From positions 62,001 to 126,000 of the forward strand of contig OW818657.1 in assembly GCA_942492905.1 (NCBI GenBank): a stretch of DNA of 64,000 nucleotides, read 5' to 3'. This stretch comes from CAIZWU01 sp942492905. GTDB lineage: Bacteria > Verrucomicrobiota > Verrucomicrobiia > Verrucomicrobiales > V1-33. Position 1 is the stretch's first letter. Each line of letters starts with the position of its first letter. Below, in pieces: positions 8,985-16,462 of this stretch. Under the pieces are notes generated by a model. It saw only the letters and a list, made by a program, of their open reading frames with translations. It was not told where the DNA came from and ran no database searches. The translations under genes and the position numbers were made by a program.

Positions 8985-9914
8985 ATGTCCATCCTGGAAT
9001 TCAAAAACGTCTGCAAAGGTTACGGGCCAAAGCACGACCGCACGGAAGTATTGCGGGGCATGGACCTCGTCGTCGAGGAAGGCGACTTCGTGACCATCAT
9101 CGGCTTTTCCGGCACCGGGAAAACGACGCTGATCTCTCTGCTCGCCGGTTTGGCCAGTGCGGATAGTGGGGAGGTCCTGATGGATGGCAAACCCATCACC
9201 GGACCGGATCCGGAACGCGGGGTGGTCTTCCAAAACTATTCCCTGCTGCCTTGGCTCACGGTGGAGGAAAACATCCACCTCGCGGTCGATGAGGTGAGGC
9301 CGGATTGGACCAAAGCCCAACGTCAGGAGCATGTGGCCAAATACATCGCCATGGTGAAACTCACCCATGCCGCGACCAAATATCCCAGCGAATTGTCCGG
9401 GGGGATGCGCCAGCGGGTCAGCGTGGCCCGGGCCCTGGCGATGCAGCCGAAGGTGTTGCTGCTGGACGAGCCGCTCAGCGCCCTTGATGCCCTGACCCGC
9501 GCCCAGCTTCAGGACGAAATCAGCGATATCTGGCTGCGGAACCGCACCACTGTCATCTGGGTCACCAACGATCCGGATGAAGCCCTGCTCATGGCCGACC
9601 GCGTCATCCCGCTCCTGCCAGGGCAAGGCAAAGGAGCCACCCTGGCCCCGGAAATCACCGTGCCCCTGGAACGCCCCCGTGACCGCCGCGGCATCAACCA
9701 CAATGAGCATTTCCAAGTGCTGCGCCGTCAACTCATCAATACGCTGCTGGATGCCAAAAAACAGACCGGTGGCCCCATGACGCAACGCGTCAGTCTTCCT
9801 GACATTCTGCCGGAGGACATCATGAATATCAATACCGTCAAGGACATTGGCCGCACCGGTCCGCGCCGCCGCTCGGATTTGAACAAGGAAGAAGTAGAAA
9901 TCGCCACCCTATGA
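8985..9914 (+). CDS. nrtC: Nitrate ABC transporter ATP-binding protein 1 (NrtC-like, without a regulatory tail)
   Basis: The 309-residue ABC ATPase has Walker A GFSGTGKTT, Q-loop VVFQNYSLLPWL, signature LSGGMRQRV, Walker B VLLLDEP and D-loop SALDALTRA. The switch histidine is replaced by asparagine (VTNDPDEA). Cyanobacterial NrtC carries a large C-terminal nitrate-sensing domain; this protein has only a short tail of about 60 residues after the ATPase core, so that form of regulation is absent. Its final bases overlap the next ATPase gene by four bases (ATGA), a sign of translational coupling. It probably pairs with the next protein as a heterodimer. Confidence 0.9.
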   Translation: MSILEFKNVCKGYGPKHDRTEVLRGMDLVVEEGDFVTIIGFSGTGKTTLISLLAGLASADSGEVLMDGKPITGPDPERGVVFQNYSLLPWLTVEENIHLAVDEVRPDWTKAQRQEHVAKYIAMVKLTHAATKYPSELSGGMRQRVSVARALAMQPKVLLLDEPLSALDALTRAQLQDEISDIWLRNRTTVIWVTNDPDEALLMADRVIPLLPGQGKGATLAPEITVPLERPRDRRGINHNEHFQVLRRQLINTLLDAKKQTGGPMTQRVSLPDILPEDIMNINTVKDIGRTGPRRRSDLNKEEVEIATL

Positions 9915-10816
9915 ATCTTACCCCCGTCGATACCGCCCCGGCCCACCGCATGCCCCCCATGCTGGAACTGGACCGGCTCAACAAAACCTATCCTTCCGCC
10001 AAAGGACCCGCCTGCATCGTCAAAAGCTTCAGCCTGAAATTGGAGCGCGGCGAATTCTGCACCCTGATCGGCCACTCCGGCTGCGGCAAAAGCACCGTCC
10101 TCTCCATGGTCGCGGGGCTCAGCGATGCGTCCTTCGGCAGCATGATTCTGGGTGGCCGGGAAACCAATGAGCCCGGACCGGACCGCGGCGTGGTCTTCCA
10201 AAGTCCCTGCCTGCTGCCTTGGCTCAGTGCGTTGGACAATGTGATGCTGGGGGTGAATCAGGTCTACTTCACCGCCTCCAAATCCGAACGGAAACAGCTC
10301 GCGGAATATTACCTCAGCGTGGTCGGGCTGGGCGAGTCGATGCATAAATTCCCGGCCGAACTGTCACAAGGCATGCGCCAACGCGTCGGGATCGCCCGCG
10401 CTTTTGCCCTCCAGCCCAAAATGCTGCTGCTGGATGAACCTTTCGGCATGTTGGATTCCCTGACCAAATATGAGCTGCAACAGGTGCTGCTCGACCTCTG
10501 GCGCAAATTCCGCATCACCACGCTCATGGTGACCCACGACGTGGATGAAGCCATTTTTCTCAGCGACCGGGTGGTCATGATGACGGACGGTCCCGAAGCG
10601 GAAGTCGGTGATATTCTCAGCATCCCCTTTGAGCGTCCCCGGAACCGCGCCGAAATCCTCGCCGATCCCCGTTATTATGATCTGCGGGATCACCTCATCA
10701 CCTTCCTCAACGACCGGTCGCACATCCGCCCCAGCCGGGAGCCGGGTTTCCGGCCCGGACCCGATCTCGCGGCCGAATACGCCCGCCACCAGCACCTCGC
10801 TCCCAGCGCCGCCTGA
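9911..10816 (+). CDS. nrtD: Nitrate ABC transporter ATP-binding protein 2 (NrtD-like)
   Basis: The 301-residue ABC ATPase has Walker A GHSGCGKST, Q-loop VVFQSPCLLPWL, signature LSQGMRQRV (second position Gln instead of Gly), Walker B MLLLDEP and an intact switch histidine in VTHDVDEA. It is the last gene of the nrt operon and overlaps its neighbour by four bases. Its canonical Walker and His motifs complement the altered His of the first ATPase, so the dimer should have one consensus and one degenerate ATP site. A short tail (about residues 262-301) is Pro/Arg-rich and unremarkable. Confidence 0.9.
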   Translation: MNLTPVDTAPAHRMPPMLELDRLNKTYPSAKGPACIVKSFSLKLERGEFCTLIGHSGCGKSTVLSMVAGLSDASFGSMILGGRETNEPGPDRGVVFQSPCLLPWLSALDNVMLGVNQVYFTASKSERKQLAEYYLSVVGLGESMHKFPAELSQGMRQRVGIARAFALQPKMLLLDEPFGMLDSLTKYELQQVLLDLWRKFRITTLMVTHDVDEAIFLSDRVVMMTDGPEAEVGDILSIPFERPRNRAEILADPRYYDLRDHLITFLNDRSHIRPSREPGFRPGPDLAAEYARHQHLAPSAA

Positions 10817-10832
10817 CGCTCCCCACCGGCTC

Positions 10833-10850
10833 CAGGACCCTGTGGTCCTG
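10833..10850. terminator. Small hairpin between the nrtD stop and the rnpB 3' end
   Basis: A perfect 7-bp stem CAGGACC/GGTCCTG with a CTGT loop lies between the converging nrt operon and rnpB. Neither strand has a good T-run behind it, so it is at best a weak bidirectional terminator or a 3'-end stabiliser. Confidence 0.4.
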
Positions 10851-10877
10851 AAGCTCTTTCCCTGCTTTCGAAAATGG

Positions 10878-11314
10878 TGGCGGCACCTTCGTAAGCCGGA
10901 TTTTGTCCCCCGCCGGTCGCCCGGCGGATCAACGGTCATTCCTCTAATGCAGGCCTTGCGGCCCGCAGTCCCGGCCTCGCGGCCGGGTGCGACGAACCCG
11001 GGATTATCCTGACGGCTTGCACCGCCAGGGTCAGGCAGGCGGCCTGTTTTCCCTGTTTGTCTTGCACCGCGCAGGGTTTTTCGTGCCCCCGGCCTTGCGG
11101 CACGGGGCGGTGGGCTCTTACCCCGCCTTTTCACCCTTGCCCCCAACCCTTGCGGGCGGGAGGCGGTTTATTTTCTGTGACACTGTCCGTCAGCGGGAGT
11201 TTTCACTGCCCACTGCCCGCGTTCATCACGCGGCGCGCTGCCTTGTGGTGTCCGGACTTTCCTCCAAGGCCCACTCCGAAAAGCAGACCCCGGCGACCGT
11301 TTCGGGTGCCGCCA
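10878..11314 (-). ncRNA. rnpB: RNase P RNA, bacterial class A
   Basis: On the minus strand the universally conserved RNase P RNA core is readable in order: GAGGAAAGTCCGGA (11264-11251), ACAGAAAATAAACCGCC (about 11178-11162), GGTAAGAGCCCACCG (about 11122-11108), AGAGGAATGACCGTT (10946-10932) and ACAAAATCCGGCTTACG (10906-10890). The ends pair as helix P1, with bases 11305-11313 complementary to 10879-10887 (nine pairs plus a flanking T-A), which sets the boundaries. The RNA is the catalytic subunit that matures tRNA 5' ends. Several open frames cross this region on both strands but are artefacts of the GC-rich RNA gene. The gene is transcribed divergently from the peroxiredoxin gene at 11489 and converges on nrtD. 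Confidence 0.96.
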
Positions 11315-11413
11315 TGGCTAAATGTTCCGCTTTTCCCGCTGATGCAAGCGCCTCCCTCCTTCCGGGCTGGAAAACTGGTTCAAACCCCGGCATCTTCCCT
11401 GCCCTTCCGGATT

Positions 11414-11443
11414 CATGGGACGTATAGGACTCATAGGACCTAT
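11414..11443. repeat. Short 9-bp tandem repeat (YATRGGACN, about 3.3 units)
   Basis: Three consecutive 9-base units (CATGGGACG, TATAGGACT, CATAGGACC) plus a partial TAT lie in the 174-base gap between rnpB and the peroxiredoxin start. The unit length is a multiple of three, so it yields misleading Gly/Ile-rich open frames. It lies about 45 bases before the peroxiredoxin start codon, within the presumed leader. Confidence 0.75.
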
Positions 11444-11488
11444 CTTTTCCCTTGCGGCGTCTTCCCGCTGCTCAACCGATCCACTTTT

Positions 11489-11971
11489 ATGCCCTACCCA
11501 GCCCTTGGTTCCCCAGCCCCCGCCTTCCAGCTTCCCGTCACCGGCGGAGCTTATCCGGAAAGCACCGTCCTGTCTTCCGCTGATCTGGCCGGAAAATCCT
11601 ACGTCCTCTACTTCTACCCGAAGGACGACACCCCCGGCTGCACCACCCAGGCCTGTGCCCTGCGCGATGGCTGGAACGATCTCTCCAAAAAGGCTGCCGT
11701 CTTCGGGGTCAGTATCGACTCCGTAAAGAGCCACCAGAAGTTCATCCAAAAATACAGCCTTCCCTTCCCCCTGATCGCCGATGAGGAAAAAACCCTGGCC
11801 GAAGCCTACGGAGTCTGGGTGGAAAAATCCATGTATGGCAAGACCTACCTGGGCACGGAGCGCAGCACTTTTGTGATCGGCCCCGACGGAAAGATCAAAG
11901 CCATCCTGCCCAAAGTAAAACCGGCGGAGCACCTGGAGCACCTGGAGCAGCTGCTGGCAGCGCTGGCGTGA
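11489..11971 (+). CDS. bcp: Thioredoxin-dependent thiol peroxidase, Bcp/PrxQ peroxiredoxin
   Basis: The 160-residue AhpC/TSA-fold protein has the atypical 2-Cys Bcp signature DDTPGCTTQACALRD: peroxidatic Cys in PGCTTQ and resolving Cys five residues later. Family enzymes reduce hydrogen and organic peroxides using thioredoxin. The open frame extends far upstream through rnpB, but the ATG at 11489 begins the usual N-terminus (PxLGxPAPxFxLP) and gives the normal family length. It is cytoplasmic, with no signal peptide. It appears to be monocistronic. Confidence 0.93.
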   Translation: MPYPALGSPAPAFQLPVTGGAYPESTVLSSADLAGKSYVLYFYPKDDTPGCTTQACALRDGWNDLSKKAAVFGVSIDSVKSHQKFIQKYSLPFPLIADEEKTLAEAYGVWVEKSMYGKTYLGTERSTFVIGPDGKIKAILPKVKPAEHLEHLEQLLAALA

Positions 11972-12048
11972 AATGGCCGGGCCCGACCTGGCCCGCAAAA
12001 ACCGCGATGACTGTCCGGATTGACTCTGGAATGATAAACAGGAAAACA

Positions 12049-12179
12049 GAAACCGCGGATTTCCCGGAAGACACAGACAGTCAGGGCTTTAAGTCCATGG
12101 GTCGCTTCACTCTGCGGATGAGGCGGGCCGACGATCAGATTTGTATATCATCAGTGCTCTCCGGGAAATCTGTGATTCC
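12049..12179. repeat. Imperfect inverted repeat, REP-like, after bcp
   Basis: GATTTCCCGGAAG (within 12049-12070) is mirrored by CTCCGGGAAATC (within 12157-12179), with further matching bases outward (AACCGCG versus TGTGATT, partial). The arms are about 86 bases apart. It occupies most of the otherwise empty 307-base gap between bcp and the protein at 12279; no gene is supported there. Confidence 0.5.
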
Positions 12180-12278
12180 CCCCTTCGGTTTTCAGGCTAA
12201 CCGGAGCGCGCCACTGACCCAAGGACTCCCTACCTGAAAAAAATTGACATTCCCGCCGCCAACCGGTTTGGTGTCAGG

Positions 12279-13430
12279 ATGAAAACGACCTCCCGCGAAT
12301 GGTTGATCCGCAGTGCTTGGCTAGTCACCGGATTCGGAGCAGGATGGGGCGTTTTCCATTCCTCCGGTTTCAGCACCCCCTCCATCCCAACCACCGCCAG
12401 CCCGTCCGCTTTCACCGGACCTGTCCCGGTGGCCTCCGGGCGGACGAATCCGGAAAACCGGTCCCCGGCTTCAGCAGCGGACGGAGCACCCATCGCCGGA
12501 GATAGCAAAGAAGCCGTGCGGGCCAGATTCGAAGCCGCCCTGCGGCTCCCCAATCCCCGCCGCCGGCTCGGTGCCTTTCTCCGCCAGCTGGATTCCCTCA
12601 CCGCAGCCGGGGCCCCCGCGGTGCAGCAGTTGATCCATGATCTGAACCGCGAGGGACTGCAACTTCCAGAAGAATGGGAAGCCTTCATCCATCGTTGGGG
12701 TGAACTGGACGGCGGGGCCGCCGCGCAACATGCCCTCAGCAAAAGCGGCGAACCTTGGGTGGGCGGCGGCCTGAGGACCATTATGTCAGGCTGGGCCTCC
12801 AAGGACCCTGCTGCGGCCGCCGCATGGTTGAACGCGCATGGGGACAATCCCCATTTTGACCAGGCCATGCAAGGCATCGTCAGTGGCATGGCCGAGACGG
12901 ATCCCGCCGCCGCCACCCAAGTCGCCCTTTCCTCCCTGCCGGAAGACAACCGGCCCATGGCCAGCAGCCTCATGGAGCAATTGGCCGAGTCCGTAGTCCG
13001 GACCGGAAAAAATCCCGCCATGCTGGAATGGTTTGATGCCCTTCCCGTCGATGCCAACGGCATCGGTATTAAAAATGCGGCGTTTGGCCATGTGTGGTGG
13101 CGGCTGCAGGCGGCCAGCCTGGACGATGCCGCCGCCTGGCTGGCCAGCAAAGCCGACCAGCCCTGGCGCAACGACCGCCAATACGGGGAAACCACTGGTA
13201 TCATGGCGCAGAAAGACCCGGTCGCCGCCCTCGACTGGGCCGGTTCCCTGCCGCCCTCGCCCGTGGATGGCCGCTGGCCGGGCGTCAATTCCACCCTGCG
13301 GAACTGGATTGCCCAGGATGCCGCAGCCGCAGCGGCTTACGCCAATAACCAGCCAGCCACTCCGTTCGGAGATTATGTCAGGCAAGCCCATGCCGGTGCG
13401 CTGAATCCTCCTCCACCGACTCCTCGTTAG
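12279..13430 (+). CDS. Membrane-anchored protein with DPxAAxxW-type helical repeats
   Basis: No named family recognised. The 383-residue protein has one N-terminal transmembrane or signal-anchor helix (about 8-28), a Pro/Ser-rich linker, and then an Ala/Trp-rich helical region of repeated units with cores such as WASKDPAAAAAWL, ETDPAAATQVAL, QKDPVAALDWA and AQDAAAAAAYA, spaced about 30-60 residues. The pattern suggests an alpha-solenoid outside the cytoplasm. The same cores occur in the sigma-factor fusion at 40513 and in its companion at 42222. A consensus-like TTGACA at 12244-12249 could be a -35 box. The gene converges on a sigma-factor operon whose last stop is 20 bases away. Function is unknown; a link with sigma signalling is inference from context. 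Confidence 0.75.
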   Translation: MKTTSREWLIRSAWLVTGFGAGWGVFHSSGFSTPSIPTTASPSAFTGPVPVASGRTNPENRSPASAADGAPIAGDSKEAVRARFEAALRLPNPRRRLGAFLRQLDSLTAAGAPAVQQLIHDLNREGLQLPEEWEAFIHRWGELDGGAAAQHALSKSGEPWVGGGLRTIMSGWASKDPAAAAAWLNAHGDNPHFDQAMQGIVSGMAETDPAAATQVALSSLPEDNRPMASSLMEQLAESVVRTGKNPAMLEWFDALPVDANGIGIKNAAFGHVWWRLQAASLDDAAAWLASKADQPWRNDRQYGETTGIMAQKDPVAALDWAGSLPPSPVDGRWPGVNSTLRNWIAQDAAAAAAYANNQPATPFGDYVRQAHAGALNPPPPTPR

Positions 13431-13449
13431 ACAAAATCCCGGACCGGAC

Positions 13450-14889
13450 TCAAAATGCGGCGGCCGGTTCATGCCGCCAAATCCAATCCTTCTCCGCATC
13501 CCCGCCATCATCCACCCGGTCGAGGCCCACCGACCATAACAGAAATCCATTTTCCGTCAGGCGGTAGTTCAACGGGGTCTCTGCCCGCGCCGGGTCCACC
13601 GACGGCCCGGGCAAAAGACTTGCATCCAGTTCCGCCAGGCTGGCAGGATAGCTCCCGTGTAGAAGCCGGTGCCGGTGCAGGGTGCAGGTCAGGACGGCGC
13701 AGCGGCGCTTCACGAGATTTTCCGCGGCCATCCTCCATAGATTGGAGACATTGGGAATCACGATGCAGCCGGCAGCGCGGCGCAGGTTGAGAAATCCGAA
13801 GTTGCCAGCAATCCGAATCGTGGAGGCCTTCGCCACCTGATCTCCGATCTGCCGGGTTGCTGCATCACCCGACCTCCAATTTTCCGCGCCCCCCCCTCCG
13901 CAGAGGGCCAAATGCTGTTCGATGGCAAACGCGCTGCTGGTGTCCCACCAACCTGCCGGTCCGTGTTTGATCGCTTTGAGCCAGAATTCCTCATTCCGTT
14001 CTTCCGATGTGCCAAAGTAACGGTCCAAATCATGATTCAAGGCGGCTTGTTTCAGGATAGCCAGCATTTGACCACTCTGCAGTGCAGCGTTCTGGAATAC
14101 CGTCTCCATCTGCCCAAGGTCGTCGTCTTTCACCAACCGATTCTGGATATCAGCCAAATCGGATTCCGTCAGGGTAGCGCAGCCCAGTCCTGCGTTCAGA
14201 GCCCGTAGCGTGACTTCATGAAGCGCTCTTCCCACCAGCGCCAGGACCAACTCCGGTTCCGTGGAAAAAGCCGAACCCAGCTGCAGCATGATGCCAGCCA
14301 AATTCCGCGTGGCCGCGGCGTCGCCTGCCACCGCAGATTCAGCCAGCTGCCGCGCGAGTGCCTCCTGGAAGGCATAAAATCCCCGGAAGGCGGGCATGTT
14401 GGCCAGAATGATATCTCCTCCAGCCTCCGTGACACAGCGCCGGCGGCAGGGAATCAGTTGGGAAGACGGACGGTTCACGCCCTCAGCCAGTTGAGCAATC
14501 AATTCCCGGCTGACCTGCAAACCCTCTGGAACGGTCGTCGTGAATCCTCCGGCAGCCTTCGGATTGGCCACCCGCCAGCTTTTGATGACCGGTATGCCAA
14601 AAAAGTTTTCCTCCTCCGGGACCTCTGCTGGCAACAGCTCCATAGAGTCCGCCGTGCCGATCCGTTCTATCATTTTCTTCCTCGCCGCCCCGATTTCGCG
14701 GGCGCCATTCCAATTCTCATATTGATAGAAGAGCACCAGCAATGAGGCGGTAACCACCATCGCCCACACCATACGGCGGCTGAGAAGAAAACGCCCGATG
14801 CGTTGGATCAGCCGGCCGATGGCCCGCGCGGCGCGTACCGTGAAATAACGGCTGGGTTCAGTGGCGTTCGAGTTCGCGTTGGAGTTCAT
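13450..14889 (-). CDS. Membrane-anchored protein of unknown function, third gene of sigma operon
   Basis: Not recognised as a named family. The 479-residue protein has one transmembrane helix near the N-terminus (about 38-55, WAMVVTASLLVLFYQYE) after a basic segment, and then a large extracytoplasmic, mainly helical part. Near the C-terminus is a motif also seen in the protein at the right edge of the window: RHRLLHGSYPASLAELD, a proline/aspartate segment, then LNYRLTENGFLLWSVGLD and an acidic end. This resembles a C-terminal region common in PVC secreted proteins. I chose the ATG at 14889, within the preceding gene (32-base overlap), because the 16 upstream residues look like read-through of that gene's other frame. 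It probably belongs to the sigma operon above it. Confidence 0.75.
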   Translation of the reverse strand: MNSNANSNATEPSRYFTVRAARAIGRLIQRIGRFLLSRRMVWAMVVTASLLVLFYQYENWNGAREIGAARKKMIERIGTADSMELLPAEVPEEENFFGIPVIKSWRVANPKAAGGFTTTVPEGLQVSRELIAQLAEGVNRPSSQLIPCRRRCVTEAGGDIILANMPAFRGFYAFQEALARQLAESAVAGDAAATRNLAGIMLQLGSAFSTEPELVLALVGRALHEVTLRALNAGLGCATLTESDLADIQNRLVKDDDLGQMETVFQNAALQSGQMLAILKQAALNHDLDRYFGTSEERNEEFWLKAIKHGPAGWWDTSSAFAIEQHLALCGGGGAENWRSGDAATRQIGDQVAKASTIRIAGNFGFLNLRRAAGCIVIPNVSNLWRMAAENLVKRRCAVLTCTLHRHRLLHGSYPASLAELDASLLPGPSVDPARAETPLNYRLTENGFLLWSVGLDRVDDGGDAEKDWIWRHEPAAAF

Positions 14890-15268
14890 CGATTTGTTGG
14901 CGGGTTTGCTGCATGGAGAGGAAAAGGCGGGGGCCATCCAAGGGGGGCACGGTGGCGAGAATGGCAGGGCCGGGGCCGGCTGACGTCACCGCCGGGCCTG
15001 CCGGTGTGGCGAGCCTCAGGCCGAGGGACAGAGTCCAGCATGCCGCGAGGGTCCAGCGCACGGGTGCGGGGATGAACCGAGTGACCCGGCGCAGGAGGGA
15101 CGGGGATGGTGGAAACGCCGGAGGTTGGGCGTCCGCCAGTTGAGGAGCCAAGGCGGCGAGGGCTGCTTCCAACGACACTTGGAGCGTGGACGGCGGCACG
15201 GGCTTCCACGTCAGGGCGCGGAGCCGGTCCTCCAGGGGATCGGAGCCAGGATCAGGGGGCGGTTTCAT
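14858..15268 (-). CDS. Small single-span membrane protein, possible anti-sigma factor
   Basis: The 136-residue product begins MKPPPDPGSDPLEDRLRALT, has an amphipathic N-terminal part, one transmembrane helix (about 75-97, VRWTLAACWTLSLGLRLAT) and a C-terminal coiled-coil-like stretch (MQQTRQQIDELQREL). Its start overlaps the end of the sigma-factor gene by 17 bases and its end overlaps the next gene by 32, which suggests translational coupling. Position and topology fit an anti-sigma factor, but the HxxxCxxC zinc motif of the ZAS class is absent, so this is an inference only. Confidence 0.7.
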   Translation of the reverse strand: MKPPPDPGSDPLEDRLRALTWKPVPPSTLQVSLEAALAALAPQLADAQPPAFPPSPSLLRRVTRFIPAPVRWTLAACWTLSLGLRLATPAGPAVTSAGPGPAILATVPPLDGPRLFLSMQQTRQQIDELQRELERH

Positions 15269-15776
15269 ACAATTCGGAGTAGAAGGGTTGCAGCGCAGAC
15301 CGCAACGACTGGATGCCGTAGCGATAGCGGCTGGTGGCAGTAGGTGCAGAGACCTGTTGGATTTCGGCGATTTCGCGGAAGGTGAGTCCTTCCCAAAGAT
15401 GCAGCTGCACAGCGGAGCGCTGTTCTTCCGGCAGTTGTGCAAGGCCTTGCGCCATCTGCCGCTGCATGGTGGCGGCGTCAGGATCTTCCGGCAACACAAA
15501 GGCTTGGGCCAGGTCCGCGAGGTGGACGGCCGCGTTTTCCCGGACCCGGACCCGCCGCAGCCAGTCGAGCGCCGCATTCCGGGCGATCCGGAAAACCCAA
15601 GCCTGTTCCGAAGCAGCAGCCGCCACCCCGGCGCCGTCCCGCGCCAGTTTCACAAAAACCTCCTGCAACACATCCTGCGCCGCCGGTTCGTCCAGCCCCA
15701 TGGACCGCAGAAACCGGAAGACCCCCGCCGCACAGGCGGCATGAAGGCGGATGAGGGTATCCCGGGTCTGAGGCAT
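15252..15776 (-). CDS. ECF-type RNA polymerase sigma factor
   Basis: The 174-residue protein has sigma region 2 (about 8-80, with DVLQEVFVKLAR and AWVFRIARNAALDWLRR) and region 4 (about 110-165, LPEEQRSAVQLHLWEGLTFREIAEI with a helix-turn-helix SAPTATSRYRYGIQSLR). Family members direct RNA polymerase to stress or envelope promoters. The ATG at 15776 matches the normal N-terminus; the in-frame extension to 15875 is not conserved-looking. A 16-base palindrome (TTCGCTGTTCAGCGAA, 15890-15905) lies about 115 bases upstream and might be a regulatory site. It heads a three-gene overlapping operon with membrane proteins. Confidence 0.88.
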   Translation of the reverse strand: MPQTRDTLIRLHAACAAGVFRFLRSMGLDEPAAQDVLQEVFVKLARDGAGVAAAASEQAWVFRIARNAALDWLRRVRVRENAAVHLADLAQAFVLPEDPDAATMQRQMAQGLAQLPEEQRSAVQLHLWEGLTFREIAEIQQVSAPTATSRYRYGIQSLRSALQPFYSELYETAP

Positions 15777-15962
15777 CAGCAGTGGAGTCAAAAAGTATCT
15801 TCTTCCACCCTGACGACGCGCGGGGCGTGGAAATTGATTCAACTTTTCGTCGATTTCCGGTTCGCCAGCGTACACAAGCCCGCTGGGGATTCGCTGTTCA
15901 GCGAAGCGGCACGGGATGGCGACCCGGTATATGGTTGGGTAAATTCAAAAAATGAAGGTCCA

Positions 15963-16062
15963 CCGCGAATGAACGCGAATAAACGCAAATCCAAATCAAG
16001 AGAAAACCCCTGCGGAAATTTGGCGGCTTGATGGATTCGCGTTTATTCGCGTTCATTCGCGG
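15963..16062. repeat. Long inverted repeat, left flank of the GxxExxY gene
   Basis: Arms 15963-15992 and 16033-16062 match at 29 of 30 positions with a 40-base loop. The arm core is GCGAATGAACGCGAAT. The right arm contains the last codons and stop codon of the GxxExxY gene. A diverged copy of the same repeat lies on the other side of that gene at 16463-16570. Confidence 0.9.
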
Positions 16063-16393
16063 TTAAACCCATTTCCAAGACCACCCGTTTTACTTCCAAC
16101 CTGGCGTGCTTGAAATTGATGATAAGGCCGAGTGGTAGGCCAGTGACGCGGAGGTAATTGAGCATCTGGGCCAGCTCCACGTCGGTGATGCGGTCGATGG
16201 TTTTGGTGTCCACGATGATTTTGCCGTGCAGAATGAGGTCCGGGATGAACTCGCCGACGCGGCAACCTTTGTAATCGACCGGGAAGCGCGGCTGTTGATC
16301 GAAAGGAATGCGGCGGAGACGGCATTCCACGACTAACGCGTTTTCATAGACTTTCTCGTTCAGGCCATTTCCGAGCGTGTTGAGCACTTCCAT
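16043..16393 (-). CDS. GxxExxY protein (PD-(D/E)xK nuclease-fold family), possibly start-damaged
   Basis: The 116 residues contain the family signature GNGLNEKVYE (GxxExxY, with Asn shift) and nuclease-fold strands DYKGCRVGEFIPDLILHGKIIVDTK, where the Asp and the xK pair match PD-(D/E)xK active sites. The biochemical role of this family is not established. Homologous-looking sequence continues upstream in frame (LLFKDEVYAITGAS) to a CTG at 16433-16435 where other members normally have ATG, with a stop codon a few codons further up. The gene therefore either uses CTG, starts late at 16393, or has lost its start. Its final residues TANERE and stop are encoded by the flanking inverted repeat. 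The nested layout suggests that gene and repeats moved as a unit. Confidence 0.78.
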   Translation of the reverse strand: MEVLNTLGNGLNEKVYENALVVECRLRRIPFDQQPRFPVDYKGCRVGEFIPDLILHGKIIVDTKTIDRITDVELAQMLNYLRVTGLPLGLIINFKHARLEVKRVVLEMGLTANERE

Positions 16394-16462
16394 GGAGGCC
16401 CCGGTGATGGCATAAACTTCGTCTTTGAAGAGCAGGGGCTTGGGGAAAAAGGCCCTGGATTT

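Noticed and set aside
10987..11488. Open frames across the rnpB region and the upstream extension of bcp
   Set aside because: Conserved RNase P RNA motifs and P1 pairing explain the region, and bcp starts at 11489.
11968..12237. 89-codon open frame after bcp
   Set aside because: It overlaps the bcp stop, has no domain and runs through an inverted repeat.
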